Notes: generated by a model not told the origin, from the sequence alone. 64,000 bases of DNA from Herbiconiux sp. (GCF_023264895.1 NZ_JAHFUY010000023.1:1-64000), one strand, 5' to 3'; shown: positions 38,906 through 47,978, counted from the stretch's first letter. Program-made: numbers and translations.

Positions 38906-40303
38906 TCAGCCGATGACGGGCCGCTCGTCGGGGTAGCGGAAGAGCAGGTTGCGGCGACGCACCGCGAGAGCCGAGGCGAGGCCGATGGGGCCGATCCGTC
39001 CCGCGAACATGAGCGCGGTGAGCACGTAGAGCCCCGCGGGATGGAGCTCTTCCGTGAGACCGACGCTGAGGCCGCAGGTGGCGAACGCCGAGATCACCTC
39101 GAACAGGATCCGGTCGAGGGGGGCGTCGCTCACGAGCATGATGAGCCCGGTCGCGACGAGCACGAGGGTGGCGCCGAGGAACGTCACGCTGATGGCGACG
39201 CGGAGCGCGCCCTGCGGGATGGTGCGACCGAAGATCATGACGTTCTTGTCGCCCTTGGCCTCGGCCACGATGGCCAGGAACAGGATCGCGATGGTGGTGA
39301 CCTTGATCCCGCCGGCCGTGGAGGCCGATCCGCCGCCCACGAACATCAGGGCGTCGGTCACGAGCAGGGTCACCGGGCTCGACTCGCCGTAGTCGGTCAG
39401 CGAGAAGCCGCCGGATCGCATCATGGTCGAGGCGAACAGGGCGTGGTAGATCTTCTCGCCGACCGTCATGCCGCCGATCGTGTCCGTGTTCGACCACTCG
39501 AGCACCATCCAGGTCAGAGCACCGAGCACGAGGAAGACGGTGGTGGTGGTGAGGGTGAGCTTGGCGTGCAGCGACCACGTCCTCCAGTGGTGCCGCGACA
39601 TCATGAGCACGAGGAAGACGGGGAAGCCGAGGCTGCCCACGAACACACCGACCATGACCGGGATCGTGATCCAGAGGTCGCCGTCGTAGGCCATGATGCC
39701 GCCCGGGTTCGGCGCGAAGCCGGCGTTGTTGAACGCCGAGACCGCGTAGAAGATGCCGTCCCAGGTGCCCCGGAGGAAGGACCCCTCGACGATGATGAAC
39801 CGGGGGATGAGCACGAGCGCGAGCACGCCCTCGAGGACGAGGGTCGTGAGGATGACGATCCGGAGCAGCGACTGCACCTCGCCGAGCTTGCTCGCGCCGA
39901 TGCCCTGCTGAGCGAAGATGCGCACCTGCACGCCGAAGCTGCGGGTCACCGCCCGCGAGAGCAGGAGGGCGATGGTGATGATCCCGAGGCCGCCGATCTG
40001 GATGCCGAGGAGGATGACCAGCTCGCCGAAGAACGACCAGTGCTCGGCGGTGTCGACCGAGACCAGCCCGGTCACCGTCACGGCGGAGAAGGCCGTGAAC
40101 ATCGCATCGTGCAGCACCGTGGCCCGCCCGTCGGCCGCGGCGATCGGGAGGGTGAGCAGGCCCGTGAACAGCAGGGCCACGAGCAGGAAGATGGCGAGCG
40201 CGAGCAGAGCGGGAGAGATCTTCGCCACACGGCTCGTGGCGATCGCGAGGCGGAACGGATCTCGCGCACGACGCGTGCGGGCCGTGCGCGCGAACGTCAT
40301 CAT
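38906..40303 (-). CDS. TrkH/KtrB-family potassium uptake channel subunit
   Basis: 465 aa; repeated selectivity-filter pattern FSAVTVTGL, NAGFAP, RSGGFS, FATCGLSVGLT. Confidence 0.93.
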   Translation of the reverse strand: MMTFARTARTRRARDPFRLAIATSRVAKISPALLALAIFLLVALLFTGLLTLPIAAADGRATVLHDAMFTAFSAVTVTGLVSVDTAEHWSFFGELVILLGIQIGGLGIITIALLLSRAVTRSFGVQVRIFAQQGIGASKLGEVQSLLRIVILTTLVLEGVLALVLIPRFIIVEGSFLRGTWDGIFYAVSAFNNAGFAPNPGGIMAYDGDLWITIPVMVGVFVGSLGFPVFLVLMMSRHHWRTWSLHAKLTLTTTTVFLVLGALTWMVLEWSNTDTIGGMTVGEKIYHALFASTMMRSGGFSLTDYGESSPVTLLVTDALMFVGGGSASTAGGIKVTTIAILFLAIVAEAKGDKNVMIFGRTIPQGALRVAISVTFLGATLVLVATGLIMLVSDAPLDRILFEVISAFATCGLSVGLTEELHPAGLYVLTALMFAGRIGPIGLASALAVRRRNLLFRYPDERPVIG

Positions 40304-40734
40304 CCCTCCGTGCCGGATCCGGTGCCGCGAAGGCCCGACACCGACCCGCTCGAGTGCGCGAGCTCGATGACGCCCTCGCTCGAGCCGTCGATCGAGGCCT
40401 GCACCTTGCGGGTCAGGCCGTCGAGGTCCGGATCGGGCGGCACGATGATGGCGTCCACCCGAGCCGACTGCGTGCGGCCGCGCCGGGCTCTCCTCCGGCT
40501 TCTGGCCAGCTCGCGCAGCGTGACGTCGGCCATCACATCGCTCGTCCGCGGGTCGGTGGAGCCGTTCAGCGACTCGGGCTCCACCCGCACGAGCAGGGCG
40601 TCGATGTCGGCGACCCGGGGGATGCCCGTGCTCCGGGAGGGATGGACGACGTCGAGGCCTGCCGTGGAGAGCGAGCGGGTGAGGTCGTCGGAAAGCGGAT
40701 CTCCGTAGACCACGGCGAGAAGGGCTGATGTCAT
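40300..40734 (-). CDS. Small conserved-operon protein of unknown function, coupled to TrkH
   Basis: MTSALLAVVYGDPLSDDLTRSLSTAGLDVV...; stop overlaps TrkH ATG; no TrkA-N GxGxxG motif seen. Confidence 0.65.
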   Translation of the reverse strand: MTSALLAVVYGDPLSDDLTRSLSTAGLDVVHPSRSTGIPRVADIDALLVRVEPESLNGSTDPRTSDVMADVTLRELARSRRRARRGRTQSARVDAIIVPPDPDLDGLTRKVQASIDGSSEGVIELAHSSGSVSGLRGTGSGTEG

Positions 40735-40786
40735 GTGCGCGACCGGCTCTCTGCTAGGAGGAAGAGCGGCTCGCTCCGAGCCACCC

Positions 40787-40810
40787 GCCGACCAGACTTC
40801 CCGGCGCGCC
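40787..40810 (-). ncRNA. Candidate structured leader RNA motif, copy 2 (trkH operon 5' leader)
   Basis: Minus strand GGCGCGCCGGGAAGTCTGGTCGGC; CGCCG/CGGCG stem around the same GGAAGTCTGGT loop. Confidence 0.65.
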
Positions 40811-40861
40811 ACCAGCAGACTAGCCGACGTCGTGCGGCCGGTCACTGACATGCTGCAACTG

Positions 40862-41731
40862 TCATCCGGATGCGCGTGGCGAGCCCTGAACTCGGCCCGG
40901 GTCGGTTGCGTCGTGGAGGATGGCGGCGGCCACGACGGTGGGGGCGTTCTCGGGCAGCCAGTGGTTCTCATCGAGCTCGACGAAGCGGTAGGGGGCTGTG
41001 ACGTAGGAGCCGGTGAGCTCCGCCGCGCGACGGCCGAGGGCCTGGTCGCCGTTGCCCCACAGGTAGGTGGTGGGGACCGTCACGCTCCGGCCCCGCGGCT
41101 CCGGCGCGCCGGGCAGGCCGATGCCCCGGTACCAGTTCAGCCCGCCGGTGAGGCGGCCGGGCTCGGCCATGAAGGCGCCGTAGGCGGCCGCCGAGTCGGG
41201 GTCGAGCCCCATCCGCCGCAGCACGGCAGCGAGCCGCGGGCGGAGGAGCCGCTCGGGCAGCCGGGGCAGCTGGAACACCAGCATGTAGAAGGAGCGCAGC
41301 AGCTGCGCCGAGCTCACGAGCGAGCGCACGAGGGCGGCCGGATGCGGCGTCGACAGCACGGTGAGCCCCGTCAGGCGGCCGGGCGCCGACATCGCGAGCA
41401 GCCACGCGATCGCCCCGCCCCAGTCGTGCCCCACGAGGTGCGCGCGCTCAACCCCGGCGGCGTCGAGCAGCGCGAGCACGTCGCGCTGGAGCTCGCCGGC
41501 CCGGTAGTCGCGTCGCCGGCGCGGGCGGGCGCCGTCGGAGTAGCCGCGCTGATCCGGGGCGAGGGTTCTCAGGCCGGCCCCCTGCAGGATCGCCGCGACG
41601 CGGTCGAAGCCGTGGCGGTTGCCGGGGAAGCCGTGCAGGAGCACCACCGTGGGTGCGTCCAGCGGCCCCGCATCCGTCACGTCGAAGGTGAGCCCGGACC
41701 GGGAGAACGACTCGATGCGCTGCGGCTGCAT
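40862..41731 (-). CDS. Alpha/beta hydrolase (epoxide hydrolase/haloalkane dehalogenase-like)
   Basis: VVLLHGFPGNRHGFDRVAAIL, HLVGHDWGGAIAW, late His NHWLPE. Confidence 0.92.
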   Translation of the reverse strand: MQPQRIESFSRSGLTFDVTDAGPLDAPTVVLLHGFPGNRHGFDRVAAILQGAGLRTLAPDQRGYSDGARPRRRRDYRAGELQRDVLALLDAAGVERAHLVGHDWGGAIAWLLAMSAPGRLTGLTVLSTPHPAALVRSLVSSAQLLRSFYMLVFQLPRLPERLLRPRLAAVLRRMGLDPDSAAAYGAFMAEPGRLTGGLNWYRGIGLPGAPEPRGRSVTVPTTYLWGNGDQALGRRAAELTGSYVTAPYRFVELDENHWLPENAPTVVAAAILHDATDPGRVQGSPRASG

Positions 41732-41735
41732 GTCA

Positions 41736-42224
41736 TCAGCCTGCCCCGTCGGAGTCGAGGTGGGAACGGAGGGTCGTGGTCAGCTCGTGGAGATGCTGCA
41801 GCTGCTCCGCGGTGAAGGCGTCGACGAAGATCTCGCGCACGAGGCGGAGATGGGCGGCCGAGGAGCTCCGGAAGGTGCGGGCGCCCGACGCCGTCAGGCT
41901 GACCGAGGCGCCGCGGGCATCGCCGCCGACGCGGCCGCGCAGCACGAGGCCTCGCTCCTCCATGCGCCGGAGGTGATGCGAGAGGCGGCTGCGCTCCCAG
42001 CCCACGACCGCCGCCAGATCGGAGGAGCGGAGGGTCTTCTCGGGGGCCTCGCTCAGGGCGAGCATCACCGAGTAGTCGCCCGGCGAGATCCCGGACGTCT
42101 CCTGGAACGCCGACGCGAGGGTGCGCCGCACCTCCTCGGCGGTCTCGATGTAGGTGCGCCAGACGGCCAGCTCGGCCGCGTTCGGCGATCGCCGCTGCGG
42201 GGCATCCTCGTCCGTCTCGCTCAT
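41736..42224 (-). CDS. MarR-family transcriptional regulator
   Basis: ISPGDYSVMLALSEAPEKTLRSSDLAAVVGWERSRLSHHLRRMEERGLVLR. Confidence 0.9.
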   Translation of the reverse strand: MSETDEDAPQRRSPNAAELAVWRTYIETAEEVRRTLASAFQETSGISPGDYSVMLALSEAPEKTLRSSDLAAVVGWERSRLSHHLRRMEERGLVLRGRVGGDARGASVSLTASGARTFRSSSAAHLRLVREIFVDAFTAEQLQHLHELTTTLRSHLDSDGAG

Positions 42225-42254
42225 CAGGCCTCCTGCACACGAGGGTACCGGTCA

Positions 42255-42266
42255 TTGACGCGTCAA
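42255..42266. promoter_or_regulatory. Perfect dyad TTGACGCGTCAA upstream of marR, candidate autoregulatory operator
   Basis: 12-bp perfect palindrome, 31 bp from the MarR start codon. Confidence 0.5.
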
Positions 42267-42337
42267 CCACGGGCGTGACGACGCAGACTCGGTTGGGGGG
42301 GAGCGGTGGCGGTGATGTCTCTGACACCCTGAAGACC

Positions 42338-45300
42338 ATGCTCCGCACCCACCCGAACACCGCCCGGCACCGACGCGCGATGGCGGTGGGAGCGACGGTC
42401 GCACTGCTGCTGGGGTTCGCGGCGAGCAGTCCCGCCGCGCCGGCGACCGCCGCGGAGGATGACCCGCCCGTCGAGAGCGGGCAGGAGTTCTGCGCCACGG
42501 CGCAGGTGACGGTGCCGGCCGGTGTCGACTACGGGCGAATGACGGTCGTGGGCCAGACCGGCGGCCCCGGCTACTCCCGCACGAGCTCCCCCGCCACCGG
42601 CGGCCGCGGGGGCATCGTCGAGGCGGTCGTGCGACTCGTGCCCGGTCAGCCGCTGTGGCTGGCCGGGGCCTCGACGCTCATGACCTCACCCGGCAACGGG
42701 CCCAACCGCTACGGTGCGGGCGGCCGGGGATCCTTCGTCTCGAACATCGACCCGAACCCGTACTGCCCCGGCGGCACCAAGCGGGCCGAGGACTTCCCGA
42801 CCAATGCGTTCCTGGCGGTCGCCGGTGGCGGCGGGGGTGGCGGTGGCGACGGCGCCTACGGCGGGCACACGAACGGAGGCAACGGCGGCGCGGCCGGCCA
42901 GCCGGGGTACGACGCCGGCGACAACGAACGGCAGGACGGCGCCGGCGGCGCACCCGGCGCGAGCACGCACGGTGGCGCAGGTGGAGCGGGCGGCCACCGG
43001 GCGCTCGGCGAGTCGGGCAAGCCCGGGCAGGGCGGCACGTACCTCACCGGCGGTGCCGGCGGTGTCGCCAACCCCTCGTTCCTGTACGGCGGCCAGGCCG
43101 GATCCGGGTTCTACGGCGGCGGGGGCGGCGGAGGCGGCCAGGACGGCGGCTCCGGGGGAGGAGGCGGCGGCTCGAACTACCTCCCGCCCTACATCCCCAC
43201 CACCCCGCCGACGGCGACGCAGCCGATGGGCACCCTGCAGAACGGGATCGCCCCCTCCTCCGACGTGAACGCGAGCATCGCGTGGATGTACCCGACCACC
43301 ACCACCATCACGGTCACCCCGACCCCGAGCTACCCGGCCGACGAGCACACCGCCGCGATCACGGTGTCGACGCTCAGCGGGGCCGTGCCGATCGGGGGCA
43401 CCGTCGAGCTGCGGGTGGCGGGCCGCGCTGCCGTCAGCGCCCCCGTGGTGGGCGGGGCGGCGACCTTCCCGCTCGGCACACTGCCCGTGGGGGACACCGC
43501 GCTCACGGCCTCCTACAGCGGCATCGACACGCCCGACGTGGTGTTCCAGCCGAGCACCGGATCGGCGACGCCGACCGTCACGGCCTACACCGACGCGTCG
43601 ACGACGACGACGATCCTCCCCCTCAGCGGTGAGATCTACACGGTCGACCCCGTCGCCCTCGCGGCGACCGTCGTGGGGCCGGACGGCGGCAGGATCAACG
43701 GCGGCACGGTGACGTTCTCCACCGGGTCCGGCACGGTCCTGGAGACCGCCCCCGTGGTCGACGGGGCCGCTCGCGCCTCGCATGTCTTCCCCGGCGTGGG
43801 GCTCTACGAGGTGCACGCGCGGTTCAGCGGGCTGACGGACCGCACGACGGTCTTCACACCGAGCTCCAGCGGCACCATCGCCTTCTCCGTGACCCAGGGC
43901 ACGGTGCCGCAGGTGAGCACCCAGCCGCAGTCGGCCTCGATCGTCTACGGTGAGCAGCCGCCGACGCTTCGAGCATCGGCCTGGAGCATCCCGTCGCCGA
44001 CCGTCCAGTGGGAGCGGGCCGCCGACTCCGTCGCGCAGTTCAGCGACATACCTGGCGCCACGTCCGAGAGCTACACGCCGCCGGCCGACACACCCACGGG
44101 CACCGAGTTCCGCGCGCACTTCGAGAACCGCTTCGGCTCGACGGCCTCCGACACCGTGAGCCTCACCGTGGCCAAGGCCGAGCTCCTCGTGATCGCCGAC
44201 GACAAGACCATGGAAGGCGGGACGAGTGCTCCCGGCTACACCGTGAGCTACGGCTCCGGATCCGGCACGGACGGGTTCCGGCTGAACGACGGGCCCGGCT
44301 CGCTGCAGGGCACGCTCACCTGCGTGACCGATCCCGCCGACGTGACGACCGTCGCGCCCGGCCGCTACCCGATCTCGTGCTCGGGGCTGAGCTCGCCGAA
44401 CTACACGATCTCCTACAGGAGCGGCACCTTGACGGTCGCGGCGGCCTCCCAGCGGATCGAGTTCACGACCGATCCGCCCGCGCCCGGTCTGGTGGGGCAG
44501 CAGGGATACCTGGTGCAGGCCGACGGCGGAGCCTCCGGGCAGCCGGTGGTCTTCAGCGCCACCCCGCAGAGCGCGCCGTGGTGCACGGTCTCACCGGAGG
44601 GCGACGTGCAGTTCGTGTCGGACCGGTCGACGCCCTTCGCCGGCACCTGCACGGTCAACGCCGATCAGGCCGGTGGGGGGATCTATCCGCCCGCGCCGCG
44701 GGCCCAGCAGGTGATCGCCGTGCAGAAGGTGGCCCCTCAGCCCGGGCCGCAGTATCCGGACGTACGTCTTGAGGCGGGGAAGCTCTACACGATGTCGGCG
44801 GGCGTCACCGACGACGCGGGCGCGCGCTACCAGTGGTACTCCTCGGTCGACGGGCAGACCTTCACCCCCATCGAGCTGGCGCAGGCGCCGACCCACAGGA
44901 TCTACGGCACGATGACGCATCCCTCGGTCTACTACAAGGTGCTCGCCTACAACTCCACGGGGCCCACGCCCTCGGAGGGGCGCATCTTCTCGCAGGTGAC
45001 CCGGGTCACGGTCGAACCGGTCGAGATCGAGGTGATCGCACCGGACGTGCAGATCACCGTCGGATCGGAGCTGCCCGTGGTGACGCCCGAGTACGCGACC
45101 TTCATCGACGACGAGACACCGGAATCGCTCGGCCTGACGACGACCTGCACCATCGACGCCGAGGCGGCGAAGACGGTCGGCGCCCACCCGGGGGCGGTGA
45201 CGTGCTCGGGGTTCTCGAGCATCGACTACCGGCCCATCTACGAGGCGGGGACACTGACGGTCGTGGTGGCTGCGGGCCCCGAGCCGGTCGACCCGGTCGT

Positions 45301-45505
45301 GCCGGTCGTGCCGGGCGTTCCGGATGGCAGCTCAGGCGGAGCAGTGTCTCACGACGGTGCTCAGCCTGCGGGTGACGGCACGACGGCGCTCGCCGCGACC
45401 GGCGGCCCGGGGTCGGGCTCGGGTGGCACCTGGCTGCTTCTGGTGCTCGCCGTGCTCGCCGCCGCCGCCGGAGCCTCGGTGCGCCGCCTCGCGGTCGGGC
45501 GGTGA
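42338..45505 (+). CDS. Secreted glycine-rich/Ig-like repeat surface protein with C-terminal LAATG sorting signal
   Basis: Signal peptide; AVAGGGGGGGGDGAYGGHTNGGNGGAAG...SGFYGGGGGGGGQDGGSGGGGGGSNYL; Ig-like and MBG-like repeats; LAATG then TM helix and VRRLAVGR tail. Confidence 0.85.
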   Translation: MLRTHPNTARHRRAMAVGATVALLLGFAASSPAAPATAAEDDPPVESGQEFCATAQVTVPAGVDYGRMTVVGQTGGPGYSRTSSPATGGRGGIVEAVVRLVPGQPLWLAGASTLMTSPGNGPNRYGAGGRGSFVSNIDPNPYCPGGTKRAEDFPTNAFLAVAGGGGGGGGDGAYGGHTNGGNGGAAGQPGYDAGDNERQDGAGGAPGASTHGGAGGAGGHRALGESGKPGQGGTYLTGGAGGVANPSFLYGGQAGSGFYGGGGGGGGQDGGSGGGGGGSNYLPPYIPTTPPTATQPMGTLQNGIAPSSDVNASIAWMYPTTTTITVTPTPSYPADEHTAAITVSTLSGAVPIGGTVELRVAGRAAVSAPVVGGAATFPLGTLPVGDTALTASYSGIDTPDVVFQPSTGSATPTVTAYTDASTTTTILPLSGEIYTVDPVALAATVVGPDGGRINGGTVTFSTGSGTVLETAPVVDGAARASHVFPGVGLYEVHARFSGLTDRTTVFTPSSSGTIAFSVTQGTVPQVSTQPQSASIVYGEQPPTLRASAWSIPSPTVQWERAADSVAQFSDIPGATSESYTPPADTPTGTEFRAHFENRFGSTASDTVSLTVAKAELLVIADDKTMEGGTSAPGYTVSYGSGSGTDGFRLNDGPGSLQGTLTCVTDPADVTTVAPGRYPISCSGLSSPNYTISYRSGTLTVAAASQRIEFTTDPPAPGLVGQQGYLVQADGGASGQPVVFSATPQSAPWCTVSPEGDVQFVSDRSTPFAGTCTVNADQAGGGIYPPAPRAQQVIAVQKVAPQPGPQYPDVRLEAGKLYTMSAGVTDDAGARYQWYSSVDGQTFTPIELAQAPTHRIYGTMTHPSVYYKVLAYNSTGPTPSEGRIFSQVTRVTVEPVEIEVIAPDVQITVGSELPVVTPEYATFIDDETPESLGLTTTCTIDAEAAKTVGAHPGAVTCSGFSSIDYRPIYEAGTLTVVVAAGPEPVDPVVPVVPGVPDGSSGGAVSHDGAQPAGDGTTALAATGGPGSGSGGTWLLLVLAVLAAAAGASVRRLAVGR

Positions 45506-45776
45506 CGGGCGCCGTCCGACGGGGCACGAGCGACCGGACTTCACCTGGCCGGACGCGCCGGACCACGTCCCTCGCGGTCTCCGCATCCTCCGATCCCCTC
45601 ACCATCACCCGCTCGGAGACGAGAACGCGGTGACCGCATCACCCACTTGTCGATCGCGATCACGTGAGCCGATCCGGCCCTGCGGTTCGGTCCTGCTCCA
45701 CACTTGTCGTGGAGCCCGGAGTGCGGTTCGCTGAGGGGGAGGCGCGGGGTGTTCCGGTGCCCGGAGGGAGTCGACC

Positions 45777-46115
45777 GTGGAGTCGTGGCTGATCGCGGTG
45801 CTCGTGGTGGTGGCGATCGTCGTCGTGGTGATCCTGGTGGCGCTCGGGATGCGGGGGCGCGGTTCTGGTGGCCGGGGCGCCGCTGACGGCGGATCGGCGG
45901 CCGTCTTCGTGAGCGGGGACTCGGCAAGCACCGGTCGGCATCACCACGACGGCAACGACGGCGGGAACGGTGGCGGCTTCGACGGCGGAGGTTCCCACGG
46001 AGGCGGCTTCGACAGCGGCGGTTCGTCCAGTGGCGGCTTCGACGGCGGCGGCTCCTCGGACGGTGGCGGTTCGTCCGGTGGCGGCGACGGCGGAGGTGGC
46101 GGCGGCGGGGACTGA
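45777..46115 (+). CDS. Small single-pass membrane protein with Gly/Ser/Asp-rich tail
   Basis: GTG start; MESWLIAVLVVVAIVVVVILVALGMRGRG then GGGFDGGGSHGGGFDSGGSSSGG repeats. Confidence 0.6.
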   Translation: MESWLIAVLVVVAIVVVVILVALGMRGRGSGGRGAADGGSAAVFVSGDSASTGRHHHDGNDGGNGGGFDGGGSHGGGFDSGGSSSGGFDGGGSSDGGGSSGGGDGGGGGGGD

Positions 46116-46134
46116 CCTCGTGCCGAGGCGAGCC

Positions 46135-46653
46135 TCAGAGAGCGGCTTGGATCGCCCGGATGTGCGCGCCGAGAACACCCGAGGCCAGGAGGCCCGCTCC
46201 GAGCGGCCCTGAGGAGTCGGTGCCGACCGCAGGCAGGCGGAGGAGTGCCTCGCGCGCGGGCGCGCTCAGCTGCTCGAGCTGCCACGAGATCTCGTCGGGT
46301 CCGTTCCCGTCGGCGGCGAGGGCGGCGGCCTTCGCGGCGTAGGCCGCGGCACCCAGGGCGTGCGCGCCCATGTGGGCGACTCCGGATGCCTGTCCGGCGG
46401 CCCAGGCAGCGGCCTTCGCTGCCGGGCTGTCGACCACCTGTGCCGCACGATTGGCCACGAACCGCCGCCGGATCTCGCCGGCCGCGTCGAGCTCGCCGCG
46501 GGAGAACGCGCGTGCCCGGGCGATCGCCTCCCGAGGCCGTGCGTCATCCGGAGCCTCCCGCTCGAACACGGGCAGCACCCTCTCAGCGCAGTCGGCGGCC
46601 CACGCGGCCACGATCCGCCGGTCGTTCTCGCTGAGCGCCTGCACGGAAGCCAT
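46135..46653 (-). CDS. Imm-5-like putative immunity protein
   Basis: LSENDRRIVAAWAADCAERVLPVFEREAPDDARPREAIARARAFSRGE followed by Ala-rich helices. Confidence 0.7.
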   Translation of the reverse strand: MASVQALSENDRRIVAAWAADCAERVLPVFEREAPDDARPREAIARARAFSRGELDAAGEIRRRFVANRAAQVVDSPAAKAAAWAAGQASGVAHMGAHALGAAAYAAKAAALAADGNGPDEISWQLEQLSAPAREALLRLPAVGTDSSGPLGAGLLASGVLGAHIRAIQAAL

Positions 46654-46789
46654 GCCGCCACTGTCGCAGATCGCGCCCCGCAGCACCAACATTGAAGTGC
46701 CGCTTCACCTTCAGCTAAGAACTAAGCGCTGGACCTTACGGTTCCCGGTTGCCACGGTGGGATCACACCCACCAGACCCGGGAGCCCTC

Positions 46790-47005
46790 ATGACCGTCTT
46801 CCTCATCCTCCTGGCAGCCCTGGCCGTCGTCTCGATCGCGGGTTCCCTCCGCCTCGTGGCAAGAGACGGCTACGCCCGAGTCCCCACCCGCACCCCGCTC
46901 CCCATCCGCACCCCGCGCCCCACCGGCACCCCGCGCCCCACCGGCACCCCGCGCCCCACCCGCACCCCGGGCCCCACCCGGCACCCCACCCCGCCCGCGA
47001 CTTGA
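46790..47005 (+). CDS. Short hypothetical protein with TM helix and tandem (PRPTGT) tail
   Basis: MTVFLILLAALAVVSIAGSLRLVARDGYARVPTRTPLPIRTPRPTGTPRPTGTPRPTRT...; stop codon lies inside the 47000-47082 palindrome. Confidence 0.4.
   Translation: MTVFLILLAALAVVSIAGSLRLVARDGYARVPTRTPLPIRTPRPTGTPRPTGTPRPTRTPGPTRHPTPPAT
46893..46990 (+). repeat. Tandem 18-bp repeat CCCCACCGGCACCCCGCG (about 4-5 degenerate units)
   Basis: Direct reading of repeated units. Confidence 0.8.
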
Positions 47006-47082
47006 CAGTACCTGCGCTCAAAAGGCCCGACTTGACACAAGATGTGCCAAGTCGGGCCTTTTGAGCGCACCTACTGTCAAGT
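47000..47082. repeat. 83-nt palindromic element, 35-nt arms (33/35 pairing), with 27-nt core shared with 50451-50477
   Basis: ACTTGACAGTACCTGCGCTCAAAAGGCCCGACTTG ... CAAGTCGGGCCTTTTGAGCGCACCTACTGTCAAGT. Confidence 0.9.
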
Positions 47083-47151
47083 GGATGCGCCGGGGACGCC
47101 GGAACGGCCCGTCGCGGGGGAGGCGACGGGCCGTTCGGTGGTGGAGGGGGA

Positions 47152-47835
47152 CTACTTCGTGTTGACGGTGATCTTCGCAACACCCACGAGCAGGCCGCGC
47201 TTGACAGCGTCGGTGCCGAAGGTCTCGTTCAGCAGCCCGGCGGCGTCCTCAGACACGTGCACGGTGGTGCCCTCGAGGATGGCGGTGTCGTTCGGGCCCA
47301 TCTCGAGCGGCTTCAGGGTGCCGCCCCAGAGCTCGAACAGGTAGGCCTGCTCGACTGCGACGGTGCCGTTGACGGTCACGTCGCCGTAGAGCTTGGACTC
47401 GCCGGGGTCGACGGTGAAGTTGGTGAGCTCGACGACGGTGTCGCCGGCGGTGAGGGACAGGCCGGAGCCGTCGTGCTCGATGTTGCCCTGGACGTAGGGG
47501 CGGTAGCCGGACTCGGGGTCGTAGTAGTCGACGTTGCCGCCGGTGATCGGGAACGCGAGGACCCCGTCGGTGAGGGTCGCGGTGCCCACGACTCCGGGGG
47601 TCAGGCCAAGGCCCGTGATGGCGTCGAGGAAGCCGGCGTCGACGGCGACCTGGGTGTCGACACCCGACAGTGCGGGGATCGAGGCCAGCGGCTCGGGGGT
47701 CTCGTTGGCCGAGGAGGACGACGACGCGGCCGGGCTCGAGGTGTCGCTCGAGGAGCCCATGGAGCAGGCGGCCATGGAGAAGGAGAGGAGGCCCGCGGTC
47801 GCGATGCCGATGGTGACCTTGGTGATCTTGCGCAT
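47152..47835 (-). CDS. Secreted lipoprotein, possibly HtaA-like
   Basis: MRKITKVTIGIATAGLLSFSMAACSMGSSS lipobox (MAAC); GNIEHDGSGLSLTAGDTVVELTNFTVDPGESKLYGDV. Confidence 0.7.
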   Translation of the reverse strand: MRKITKVTIGIATAGLLSFSMAACSMGSSSDTSSPAASSSSSANETPEPLASIPALSGVDTQVAVDAGFLDAITGLGLTPGVVGTATLTDGVLAFPITGGNVDYYDPESGYRPYVQGNIEHDGSGLSLTAGDTVVELTNFTVDPGESKLYGDVTVNGTVAVEQAYLFELWGGTLKPLEMGPNDTAILEGTTVHVSEDAAGLLNETFGTDAVKRGLLVGVAKITVNTK

Positions 47836-47978
47836 GATGTTCGACCTTTGCTGTGGTGAGCGAGTGGTTCTTGCTGGACACAGAGGGTTCGGCACCCTGT
47901 CCCGAACCGATTGGTCGCCAGCGCGATCCGGTCGAAGATCGCACAGGTTCCGTTCAGGAACCGCTCGCCGAGCGGCCG

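Noticed and set aside
45643-45712. Direct CACTTGTCG repeats upstream of 45777
   Set aside because: Only 9 bp, two copies, no dyad or adjacent regulator; insufficient support.
45961-46110. Gly-rich repeats as a possible CRISPR-like or iteron array
   Set aside because: Irregular in-frame codon repeats encoding GGGFDGGGS; no conserved repeat/spacer architecture.
46893-46990. 18-bp tandem repeats as CRISPR
   Set aside because: Repeats are directly abutting with no spacers, and in frame with a short Pro/Thr-rich ORF.
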